Positions 56,786 through 64,000 of a stretch of DNA of 64,000 nt are shown piece by piece; position 1 is the stretch's first letter; every line of letters starts with the position of its first letter. Origin of the DNA: Planctomycetota bacterium (GTDB lineage: Bacteria; Planctomycetota; Planctomycetia; Pirellulales; PALSA-1355). The stretch spans positions 186,001-250,000 of the forward strand of contig QQVE01000055.1 of assembly GCA_003389325.1 (NCBI GenBank), read 5' to 3'. The position numbers were made by a program, and so were the translations under genes. The notes under the pieces were generated by a model. The model did no database searches. It saw only the letters and a list, made by a program, of their open reading frames with translations, and was not told the DNA's origin.

Positions 56786-58789
56786 ATGCGACGTGAGTCT
56801 CGGCTGATCTGCCTGGCGGTAGCGCTGCTCGGTCTGGGCGAAGTGCCGACCGCCGCCGAAGAGATCGTGGCCGATCTGTTGATCGTCGGCGGAACCGAAT
56901 CGGGCTGCGCTGCCGCGGTGCAGGCCGCGCGGATGGGCGTCGAGCGCGTCGTGCTGGTCAATGACATCGAGTGGCTCGGCGGGCAGTTCTCGGCCGAGGC
57001 CTTGGGCGCCATCGACGAGAACCGCGCCGAAGGCTACGACGGCACCGTGCCCATTCCCCGCTCGGGCCTGTTTCGCGACGTCGTCGACGCCATCGAGTCG
57101 AGGAACGCCGAGCGCTACGGCGGCATCAAGCGTCCCGGCAACACGCGGGTGATCACGACCGTGCGGCCGGTGGTGGCCGAGGGCGTATTTCGCGAGCTGC
57201 TCGCGCCGTACGAGCAAAGCGGCCAGATCACTCGCTATTCGAACTATCGCGTCGAGAAGGTCCTCACCGAGGGCGGCCGGGTGCGCGGCGTCAGGTTTGC
57301 CTCGACCGGGTCGCAGCCGCCGCTCACGGTCCGCGCCGCGCTGACGATCGACGCCAGCGACTTTGGCGACGTGGTGCGCGGTTCCGGCGCGGCGTGGGAC
57401 GTGGGAGTCGATGCCCGCGCTGAGTTTCACGAGCCCAGAGCCCCGGCCGCCGGCGAACCGGCCACCGACGTCAACCCGATCACCTGGTGCCTGATCGTCG
57501 AAGAGCAACCCGACGCCACGCCCATCGAGCGTCCGAGCGGCTATCGCGAAGAGGCCTTTCGCGGCAAGTGGGGCTGGATCGACGAGACGTTCGCCTACAC
57601 CACGCGTCGGCTGGTCGACGGCCACGGCTTTGTCCAGATCGATCACCCCGACGTGCTGCTGATTAACAATCCCAACGTCGACTACCCGCTCGATGTGTTT
57701 CCCCAGCACGTGGCCCAGGCGCTCGAAGCGGCCGAGCCGGGCGCTTCGCACAAGTCGCTGGTGGCCATGACGCCCGAGCAGCGCGCGATCGTGTTTCGCG
57801 ACGCCAAGCTCCGCTCGCTGCAATACTTCTACGACCTGCAGCAGCGGTTTCCCAAGTTTCGCAAGCTCGCGCTGAGCGACGAATTCGGCACGCCCGACCG
57901 CCTGCCGCCCAAGCCTTACGTGCGCGAAAGCCTGCGCCTCGTGGCCCGGCATATCGTGCGCGAGCCGGAAGTGCTCGGCCACGGCGCCCGGGCCCACTAC
58001 GCCGCGACCATGTTCCCCGACGCCGTGTGCTGTTGGCAGTTCGAGCTCGACTTTCATCCCACCCGGCGTTCCTGGCTCACCGACGAGGGCAGCACCGGCC
58101 CGTGGGAAGCCGACTTTCGCGGCAACCGCCGGTTCGGCCGCGGCGGCACCGGCCGGGCCGTATTCCCCTTGCGAGCGCTCGTGCCTGAGAAGATGCACGG
58201 GCTGCTCGGCGCGCAGAAGAATCTCGGCTACACCAGCATCGTCAGCTCTTCGTTCCGCTTGCACGACCAATCGATGCACGTCGGCCAGGCGGCCGGTGCC
58301 GTTGCCGCGGTCAGCCTGAAGCACGACGCCGACCCAGCCGAACTCTATCTCCAGCCGCAACGCCTGGCCGAAATCTGGTCCGGCCTGCTCGACCACAACG
58401 ACGGAGCGCCACTGGCCATCTGGCCGTTTGCCGACCTCGATCCCTTCGACCCGGGCTTCGCGGCCATTCAACAACTGGCGCTGCGCCGCGTGCTGGTGCT
58501 GGGACCATCCGACACGTCGTTTCACCCCGACGAGCCGGCGGCGCCCGCGTGGTCGCAGCAGATCGCCGCGGCAGTCCGCGCGGCCGGATATGAACTCTCC
58601 GATGCATCGCTGCCCGAAGATTCGCCCACGCGCCGCGACGTGGCCGTTGCCATCTGGAAGCAGATCGCCGCACAGCCTGTCCCCAAGATCGAGCGCGCCA
58701 CGGAAGACGACGCCGACGGCGACAACATCCCCGACGCCCGTGACCCCTTGCCGTTCACGCCGGGCACGGCGAGCTGGAAAGGCGATTGA
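56786..58789 (+). CDS. Exported FAD-dependent oxidoreductase
   Basis: A 667-residue flavoprotein of the PF12831 type. A signal peptide (about 1-24; LICLAVALLGLGEVPTAAE) is followed at once by the dinucleotide motif DLLIVGGTESGCAAAVQAAR, then LVNDIEWLGGQFSAEALGA, the large middle domain, and the closing EKMHGLLGAQKNLGYTSIVSSSFRLHDQ...HVGQAAGAVAA flavin contact. The C-terminal end DDADGDNIPDARDPLPF is an aspartate-rich, EF-hand or thrombospondin-type-3-like Ca2+ motif. Planctomycetes have many such exported oxidoreductases of unknown substrate, possibly acting on sugars or steroids. No obvious operon partner is present. Confidence 0.86.
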   Translation: MRRESRLICLAVALLGLGEVPTAAEEIVADLLIVGGTESGCAAAVQAARMGVERVVLVNDIEWLGGQFSAEALGAIDENRAEGYDGTVPIPRSGLFRDVVDAIESRNAERYGGIKRPGNTRVITTVRPVVAEGVFRELLAPYEQSGQITRYSNYRVEKVLTEGGRVRGVRFASTGSQPPLTVRAALTIDASDFGDVVRGSGAAWDVGVDARAEFHEPRAPAAGEPATDVNPITWCLIVEEQPDATPIERPSGYREEAFRGKWGWIDETFAYTTRRLVDGHGFVQIDHPDVLLINNPNVDYPLDVFPQHVAQALEAAEPGASHKSLVAMTPEQRAIVFRDAKLRSLQYFYDLQQRFPKFRKLALSDEFGTPDRLPPKPYVRESLRLVARHIVREPEVLGHGARAHYAATMFPDAVCCWQFELDFHPTRRSWLTDEGSTGPWEADFRGNRRFGRGGTGRAVFPLRALVPEKMHGLLGAQKNLGYTSIVSSSFRLHDQSMHVGQAAGAVAAVSLKHDADPAELYLQPQRLAEIWSGLLDHNDGAPLAIWPFADLDPFDPGFAAIQQLALRRVLVLGPSDTSFHPDEPAAPAWSQQIAAAVRAAGYELSDASLPEDSPTRRDVAVAIWKQIAAQPVPKIERATEDDADGDNIPDARDPLPFTPGTASWKGD

Positions 58790-58815
58790 TCTGCAGCGTC
58801 ATCCGCCGGCGAGCA

Positions 58816-59289
58816 TCATCCCTCGCCGTCCAACTCCGCCAGCTCCTTTCGCAGCCGCTCTTTCTCCGCCTCCGGCAACTCCACGAGGCTGATCCCCTTG
58901 AGCCCCGCGGCCATGGCCCACATCCAGGTGAGCGTGGCCCCGGGATGCTGTTGCTTGACGAGCCGATAGGCGACCGCCGGACCGACGCGTTCCAGATCGG
59001 CCACGGTCTGAATGCCGACCCGCCGCAGCCAGACCCCGCTCGACGTGCCCATGTTGCGAAGATTCTCGACCGGCTCGCCGAGATCGCTCGCCCGGCTCGA
59101 AAACCCCACGTCGGCAAACTTGTTCTCCAGCTCGCGCAGGTGCCGCCCGGTGGCGGTGTGGATGACCACGGCCTGGTTGCGGCCGGCCGTTTCCACCTTC
59201 CGCACGCCGTGCCCGAACCCCTTCAGCCGTCGCCGGGTCTGCGAGGCCCCCAGGTTTACAAACAGCTTGTCGCCCTTGGGCTCAGCCAT
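58816..59289 (-). CDS. TfoX/Sxy C-terminal-domain protein
   Basis: A 157-residue protein. The C-terminal half (about 72-150) matches the TfoX C-terminal domain: VENLRNMGTSSGVWLRRVGIQTVADLERVGPAVAYRLV, ending in the LTWMWAMAAGLKG region. The N-terminal half (1-65) is a short alpha/beta unit (RHLRELENKFADVGF) that is not the usual TfoX N-terminal domain. TfoX proteins regulate competence genes in gamma-proteobacteria, but isolated C-terminal domains occur widely with unknown roles. It lies 46 bases after TspO on the same strand. Confidence 0.82.
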   Translation of the reverse strand: MAEPKGDKLFVNLGASQTRRRLKGFGHGVRKVETAGRNQAVVIHTATGRHLRELENKFADVGFSSRASDLGEPVENLRNMGTSSGVWLRRVGIQTVADLERVGPAVAYRLVKQQHPGATLTWMWAMAAGLKGISLVELPEAEKERLRKELAELDGEG

Positions 59290-59335
59290 AGAACACGGCC
59301 AACCAAATCGTCGGCTCCTCGGGCGCCGCGACCTA

Positions 59336-59728
59336 TCACCCGATCCCGTTCATCCACGTAATCGACAATTGCAAGACCGTGGCGATCGACACCCAAATCA
59401 GGTACGGAATCTGCGCGGCCGCCACCCAGCGATAGTATCTCCAGATTGCGATCATCATCCAGACGATGGTCGCCCACACGACCAGGATATTGACCGTCGC
59501 CAGGGGCAGGCTGCGCAGTCCGAACAGGATCGGCGTGAAGAGCAGATTGGCCGCCAGGTTGATGCCGAAGGGCAGGGCGGCTCGCCACGGCACGCGTTTG
59601 CGAAACGCCTGCACGAACACGAAGCCGAACGTGGCGGCGATGATCGGATAGAGCATCCACCAGATCAAACTGATCGTCTGCGGCGCCGGCGTCCAGGCCG
59701 GCTTTTCTAGCGCCTCGTACCAGTCCAT
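59336..59728 (-). CDS. tspO: TspO/MBR family membrane protein
   Basis: A 130-residue protein with five membrane helices and the Trp/Pro-rich pattern of the translocator family: WYEALEKPAWTPAPQTISLIWWMLYPIIA at the start, LPFGINLAANLLFTPILFG, and IPYLIWVSIATVLQLSITWMN at the end. TspO binds porphyrins and steroids and is tied to tetrapyrrole handling and stress. The family is usually 150-160 residues, so it lacks the first short loop seen in some homologues. It lies between TauE-like and TfoX-like genes, 31 bases after the former. Confidence 0.92.
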   Translation of the reverse strand: MDWYEALEKPAWTPAPQTISLIWWMLYPIIAATFGFVFVQAFRKRVPWRAALPFGINLAANLLFTPILFGLRSLPLATVNILVVWATIVWMMIAIWRYYRWVAAAQIPYLIWVSIATVLQLSITWMNGIG

Positions 59729-59759
59729 CGATCGCTCGTGTTTCGATTGACTCGCTCGC

Positions 59760-60536
59760 CTAGAACAGCAACTCCAGGCCCGCCAGCACGACCACGGTCC
59801 AGATGAAGGCCTCGAAGAGCTTCTGCGGGATCACCGCAACCAACAGCCGCGCGGCGACCACGCCCACCAGCGAAAGCAGCCCCAAGGCGAAGCTCAGCGG
59901 CAAGTCGTTGAGCGTCACACTTCCGATCGCCCAGTGCAGCGGCAGGCAAACCACGTTGCTGATCAGAATAAGCGAGGCAAACGTGCCCAGGAACACCAGT
60001 TTCGGCAGGCCCAGGCGGATCAGGTAGGCCACCAGCAGCACGCTGCCCGCGTTGGCCAACATGCTGAAGGAACCGGAGCAGACGCCCACGGTCCGCTCGA
60101 CGAGCTTGCTTCGCTCCGCCGGCTGAGGGTCTGGCGGCTCCGGCGGCTCGGGGTGCAGGCGCTTGGTCCCGAAGTGAAAGAACACCAACAGCAGCAGGAT
60201 CGCGCCGATGAAGTGCTGGTAAAAGGCTCCCGGCAGCAGCACGAACACCAGGGTGCCGACCAACGTACCGGAAATCAAGAAGGGCAACATCCGTTTCACG
60301 AACGCCAGATCCGCGTGGCGGCGGTAGATCACCACGCCAAACAGATCGGCACAAATCAGCACCGACACCAGCATGCCCACCGATTCCTTGGCACCGAACA
60401 CCTTCACGTACATCCAAACCGCGAGGCCGCTGATGCCGGGTAGGCCTCCCTTGCTCATGCCTACGAACAAGGCGCCGAGAACGACCAACACCCAGTCGAG
60501 TGTGGAGAGCTGGAAGCTGTGAAGATAGTCGAGCAT
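59760..60536 (-). CDS. TauE/SafE family sulfite/sulfonate exporter-like protein
   Basis: A 258-residue membrane protein with about eight helices in two repeats. The family signature is seen near the start (LVVLGALFVGMSKGGLPGISGLAVW) and again in the second half (VGVCSGSFSMLANAGSVLLVAYLI). A Pro/Glu-rich cytoplasmic loop (about 128-145) separates the halves. TauE/SafE proteins export sulfite, sulfoacetate or similar anions. It heads a TauE-TspO-TfoX group on the minus strand. No sulfur-metabolism gene is adjacent, so the substrate is open. Confidence 0.9.
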   Translation of the reverse strand: MLDYLHSFQLSTLDWVLVVLGALFVGMSKGGLPGISGLAVWMYVKVFGAKESVGMLVSVLICADLFGVVIYRRHADLAFVKRMLPFLISGTLVGTLVFVLLPGAFYQHFIGAILLLLVFFHFGTKRLHPEPPEPPDPQPAERSKLVERTVGVCSGSFSMLANAGSVLLVAYLIRLGLPKLVFLGTFASLILISNVVCLPLHWAIGSVTLNDLPLSFALGLLSLVGVVAARLLVAVIPQKLFEAFIWTVVVLAGLELLF

Positions 60537-60643
60537 GGTGCTTCCAGCCGCGGTCCTAGATCACGCAACTCCTGAGGTGCTCGCGCTGGAACCGCCGGCG
60601 ATGCTCCTCGATGGACCGGGCGACGAACTTTCGAACCTTCGGC

Positions 60644-63481
60644 TCACGACTTTTCCAGCGCCTCGTTGGGTACGTCCTCGCTCGGAGCTTCGTCGGCGTG
60701 GCGGACGTTGTCCCGTTGCAACTCGGTCAGTTGTTCGGCCTGGTCGAGTTCGGCAGTCCACCTCTTGTTCAACCCGGGCCAGTCCAATTCGCTGTCGTAC
60801 AGGGCCTCGTAGACGCGATCGGCACTGAAGGGCAGGCTCGACAGCCGCACGCCGATGGCATCCTTGACGGCGTTGCCCAGCGCCGCACTGATCGGGATGA
60901 TCGGGGCTTCGCCCATCGCCTTGGCGCCCATCGGGCCGGCCGGATCGCGGGTGTCTGCGTAGTAGATCTCGCTGCGCGGAATGTCCGCAAAGGCCGGGAT
61001 GCGATAGTTCCGCAGCGTCGCATTCAGGACTTCGCCTTCCTCGTCGATCACCACCCGTTCGAACAAGGTGGTTCCAATTCCGTGCGCGATGCCGCCCTCG
61101 ATCTGACCGGCCAACTGCATGGGATTCAACACGGTGCCCGCGTCCACGGCGTGTACACTCTGCAGAATGCGGATCTCGCAGGTGTCGGTGTTCACCGCGA
61201 CACGAAAGCCCTGCACGAGGAAGGCCGGCGAGTTCGGCGTGGCAACCGCCAGGCGTGTGACGTGGAATTCCTGGTCGGCCTGTGGAGTCTGCCGGTAAAG
61301 CTCCGCGAAGCCGATCGATTGGCCTGCGAACACCACATGCCCGTCGATGAGTTTGCCGTCCGCGACGGGGCAACCCAGCCGCCGGGCGGCGGCGGCAATC
61401 AGGCGATCTTTCAGAGCTCGGGCCGCCAGCTCGACCGCTTTGCCCGACACGCTGGTTCCGGCGCAAGCGAACGTGCCGGCGTCGTAGGGCGTTCGGTCGG
61501 TGTCCGCGACTACGGTCTCGACGTCCGCGGCGCGGACGCCCAGCACCTGCGCCGCGATCTGGCGGATCGCGTTCATCGAGCCGTTTCCGAACTCCGCCAG
61601 GCCGTTGGCCAGGTGGAAGGTGCCGTTCGGCCCGAGGAACAGGTCGGCCTGGGAACGGTGCTGGCTGGGTGGCGAGGATTCGTGAAAATGAATCGCGATT
61701 CCCCGGCCTTCGCGCCACATGTCGCCCGCGGGCTTGGGCTCACCGCGACCGCTGTTGAGGGCCTGTTCCACGAAATCGACGCATTGGTCCGCGCCGTAGA
61801 TCTTAGTGCTGCCCTCGGCGCCCGGCGCGCGATCCTCGCGAAGCATGTTGATCCTGCGCATCTCGATCGGGTCGATCCCCAGCTTTTCGGCCAACTCGTC
61901 GATTGCACTCTCGATGGCAAACGTGGTCTGGGTTCTCCCGAACCCGCGGAAGGCGCCCGCGGGAATCGCGTTGGTGTGAACGGCGTAGCCCGCCCCTTTC
62001 TTGTTCGGGCAGCGATACGTTTCCACCGGCGAGCGGAGCGCCGCGGCCAGCACCTCGCCGCCGTGATTGCGATAGGCGCCCGTATTCGAAACGGCGCGCA
62101 GCTCGATGGCCGTGAGCGTGCCGTCGCGCCGCGCCCCGAGTTTGACCCGCATCTGGTAGGGATGCCGTCCCGGGCCGGCGATGAACTCCTCGCCGCGGGT
62201 CCATTCCCACTTCGTCGGCCGTCCCGTCTTCAAAACGCCCAGGACGCACAGGTCCTCGGTCAGCATTTCCTGCTTGGCCCCGAACCCGCCGCCCACGCGC
62301 TCGGAGAACACGTGCAGCGACTTCGGGTCAAGCGAGAAAAGGTAGGCGAGCTTTTCCTGGATCAAGTGGGGCGTTTGCGTATCGGTTCGCACGTGGATGC
62401 GCCCGTCGTCGGACTTCCAGGCGATACTTCCATGGGTCTCGAGATGCACGTGTTGCACGCGCTGGGTGAAGTATTCCCCCTCGTAGACTTCGTCCGCCTC
62501 TTCAAATCCCCGGGCGACGTCGCCGATCTCACTCTCGGTGTGCTTGAAGATGTTTCTCGCCGGATCATCGATGCGGGCCGCGGCTCCTTCCGGAAAGAGC
62601 TGCGGAGCCCCCGGCTGCATGGCTTCCTCGGGATCGAACACTGCCGGCAGCACTTCGTAGTCGATCTCGATCAGCCGGCAGGCCTCCTCCGCAATCGCCT
62701 CGCTGTCGGCATACACGGCCACCACGCGCTGTCCGCGGAAACGCACCACGTTGTCTAGCAGGTACGTATCGTCCGGGTTGCAGTGATACTCGTCGTGCGT
62801 CGCCGTGGTAAACGGCTTGCGCGGCACATCTTCCCAGGTCACGATCAACCGCACGCCCGGCAGAGCCTTGGCTGCGTCCTGGCGGATCCGAAGCACCTTG
62901 GCATGGGCATGCGGCGAGCGGACCACTTTGACGTGGAGCAGGTTGTCGATGGCGCAGTCCATCGTGTAGTGCTCGCGGCCGCGTACGAGCCCTGTGGCAA
63001 ACGTGCTGCCGATGTTCGAGCCGCACGCGCGTCCGGCGACGTCTTCGTCCACGACCGCGCGGCCCCGCACGGCGTCCTCGATGGCGCGATAGCCGGTGCA
63101 GCGGCATAGGTTCCCTTTGAGCCGGAAGGGAAGGTCCTGCTTGTCTTCCTCACCCAGGCTCGCGCAGGTCATAATCATGCCCGAGGTGCAGAAGCCGCAC
63201 TGGAAGGCCTGAGCCTGCAGGAACGACTCCTGCATGGGATGCAATTGGCCGTCCGGAGCGAGCCCCTCGAGGGTCGTGACCTCCCGATTTTCGGCGCGAA
63301 AGGCGGGCACCAGGCAGCTATGCACCGGGCGCCCGTCGAACCAGACCGTGCATGCCCCGCAATCGCCGGCATCGCATCCTTTGCGGACCGCGAACCACCC
63401 CAGGTCGCGAAGGTAGGTGCGCAGGCACTGCCCCGGCGCGGGCTCCCGATCGAACTCTTGTCCGTTGACCCGAAGTTTCAT
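60644..63481 (-). CDS. Molybdenum hydroxylase, fused 2Fe-2S and Mo-cofactor subunits (xanthine dehydrogenase family)
   Basis: A 945-residue fusion. The N-terminus (1-160) is the two-cluster iron-sulfur subunit with Cys36, 41, 44, 56 (GCDAGDCGACTVWFDG) and Cys95, 98, 126, 128 (CGFCTSGM, CRCTGYRA). The rest (about 175-930) is the Mo-binding subunit with GGGFGAKQE, GAFRGFGRTQ, TGAYRNHGGE and GPMGAKAMGEAPI, whose Glu is the catalytic base. In typical enzymes the domains are separate subunits or arranged FeS-FAD-Mo in one chain. The ATG overlaps the stop of the FAD subunit gene (ATGA), so the two are co-translated. The substrate may be a purine or aldehyde; not decidable here. Confidence 0.93.
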   Translation of the reverse strand: MKLRVNGQEFDREPAPGQCLRTYLRDLGWFAVRKGCDAGDCGACTVWFDGRPVHSCLVPAFRAENREVTTLEGLAPDGQLHPMQESFLQAQAFQCGFCTSGMIMTCASLGEEDKQDLPFRLKGNLCRCTGYRAIEDAVRGRAVVDEDVAGRACGSNIGSTFATGLVRGREHYTMDCAIDNLLHVKVVRSPHAHAKVLRIRQDAAKALPGVRLIVTWEDVPRKPFTTATHDEYHCNPDDTYLLDNVVRFRGQRVVAVYADSEAIAEEACRLIEIDYEVLPAVFDPEEAMQPGAPQLFPEGAAARIDDPARNIFKHTESEIGDVARGFEEADEVYEGEYFTQRVQHVHLETHGSIAWKSDDGRIHVRTDTQTPHLIQEKLAYLFSLDPKSLHVFSERVGGGFGAKQEMLTEDLCVLGVLKTGRPTKWEWTRGEEFIAGPGRHPYQMRVKLGARRDGTLTAIELRAVSNTGAYRNHGGEVLAAALRSPVETYRCPNKKGAGYAVHTNAIPAGAFRGFGRTQTTFAIESAIDELAEKLGIDPIEMRRINMLREDRAPGAEGSTKIYGADQCVDFVEQALNSGRGEPKPAGDMWREGRGIAIHFHESSPPSQHRSQADLFLGPNGTFHLANGLAEFGNGSMNAIRQIAAQVLGVRAADVETVVADTDRTPYDAGTFACAGTSVSGKAVELAARALKDRLIAAAARRLGCPVADGKLIDGHVVFAGQSIGFAELYRQTPQADQEFHVTRLAVATPNSPAFLVQGFRVAVNTDTCEIRILQSVHAVDAGTVLNPMQLAGQIEGGIAHGIGTTLFERVVIDEEGEVLNATLRNYRIPAFADIPRSEIYYADTRDPAGPMGAKAMGEAPIIPISAALGNAVKDAIGVRLSSLPFSADRVYEALYDSELDWPGLNKRWTAELDQAEQLTELQRDNVRHADEAPSEDVPNEALEKS

Positions 63482-64000
63482 GAATGCTCGCCGCTGAGTT
63501 CTGCGCGGATCTGCTCCGCGAACAAGTAGGTAAGGTGTTTCCGGTGGCGCGGCGAACCGTGCGTGTCGTCCAAGTACATGTCGTCGGCAATCGCGGCGTC
63601 CAGGGCGCCGCGCACCTGGGCGCTGGTGACTCCAGCCGCGAAACGAAACTGGTACGGGCGCAACGTAGCGGCGGTCACGGTCAACAGAATCTCGCCGTCG
63701 CCGGGGTCGCGCGTGCCAATCAACAGCGCCTCGGACCGGCCCTGGTGCGTGAGGGTGAATCTGCGGAAGGCAAACGTCTTCTCGAGCGCCGCCTGCGGCA
63801 GAAAGACCGACCGCAGCAGCTCGCCGGGCTGCAGGATGTTCTGGTTGTCGCCGGTGACGAACTGGGCCACCGGCACGTGGCGCTTCGCGCCGTCGCGGGA
63901 CCACAGCGTGCACGTGCCTTCGAGCGCTGCGGTCAATGCGATCATCGGGCCGGCCGGCAACGACATGGCCAGGTTGCCTCCCACCGTGGCTTCGTTCCAG
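63478..64000 (-). CDS. FAD-binding subunit of molybdenum hydroxylase (partial, 5' end outside window)
   Basis: The visible part is about 174 residues ending in TGA at 63478-63480. It shows the vanillyl-alcohol-oxidase-type FAD domain of the medium (CoxM/XdhB) subunit: NEATVGGNLAMSLPAGPMIALTAALEG at the visible start, FAFRRFTLTHQGRSEALL with the CO dehydrogenase flavoprotein C-terminal domain, and RPYQFRFAAG. The reading frame continues beyond 64000, so the N-terminus with the FAD-binding Rossmann-like part is missing here. The four-base overlap with the FeS-Mo fusion gene makes them a two-gene heterodimer operon. Confidence 0.88.
   Translation of the reverse strand, partial: WNEATVGGNLAMSLPAGPMIALTAALEGTCTLWSRDGAKRHVPVAQFVTGDNQNILQPGELLRSVFLPQAALEKTFAFRRFTLTHQGRSEALLIGTRDPGDGEILLTVTAATLRPYQFRFAAGVTSAQVRGALDAAIADDMYLDDTHGSPRHRKHLTYLFAEQIRAELSGEHS

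Overview
The window is GC-rich bacterial chromosome, almost certainly from a planctomycete (probably order Pirellulales). The evidence is a DUF6800-type basic protein, a PEP-CTERM surface protein, a LEPR-XLL/DUF4214 exoprotein, a giant CheB-CheR-PAS sensor kinase, split coaC/coaB genes and the gene order tpiA-secG-yicC-gmk-rpoZ-coaC. No phage, insertion sequence, CRISPR array or rRNA operon is visible. One tRNA-Ser(UGA) is present.

Region 1 (1-20 kb) is a stress and signalling island: a DUF892 ferritin-like protein, transketolase and transaldolase, two CaCA cation exchangers, a DksA/TraR-like zinc-finger protein, a ribosome-associated (HPF-like) protein fused to a sigma-region-2-like segment, dodecin, proteins with six BON domains and one BON domain, a degenerate receiver protein, an NtrC-type sigma-54 activator, a 1753-residue CheB/CheR/PAS/GAF histidine kinase with its NarL-type partner, and a Cu/Zn superoxide dismutase. 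Reading the intergenic spaces, I find sigma-54-like -24/-12 elements (GG-N10-GC with a GGMAYR-N4-HTGC-like core), correctly oriented, 38-90 bases ahead of seven transcription units here. Three more lie ahead of dnaK, a 90-residue hypothetical gene and a nitrilase-asparagine synthetase pair. Together with the resident sigma-54 activator this suggests an RpoN-dependent stress regulon, which I consider the most interesting system in the window.

Region 2 (20-34.8 kb) carries tRNA-Ser, a PEP-CTERM protein, a DUF6800 protein, the chaperones clpB and dnaK, then a long forward cluster: pheA, DAHP synthase, tpiA, secG, yicC, gmk, rpoZ, coaC, a small membrane protein and coaB.

Region 3 (34.8-45 kb) holds a secreted HEAT-repeat-like protein, a PfkB-family kinase, a lone Flp pilin-like gene, a HAMP-like membrane protein and citramalate synthase. 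Ahead of citramalate synthase is a classical-looking attenuator: promoter, 27-residue leader peptide with consecutive Val-Ile-Ile-Ile codons, then a terminator hairpin. A valyl-tRNA synthetase with two unusual insertions, a DUF151 nuclease and a secreted PI-PLC-like enzyme follow. Two copies of an interspersed inverted repeat sit in this region.

Region 4 (45-64 kb) is accessory metabolism and transport: DUF1990, a CNNM/CorC-type protein, a Ca2+-type P-ATPase, nitrilase plus asparagine synthetase, lipoprotein, LEPR-XLL exoprotein, a flavoprotein with a remnant of a second one beside it, a TauE-TspO-TfoX group, and a molybdenum hydroxylase with fused 2Fe-2S and Mo subunits whose FAD subunit runs off the right edge.
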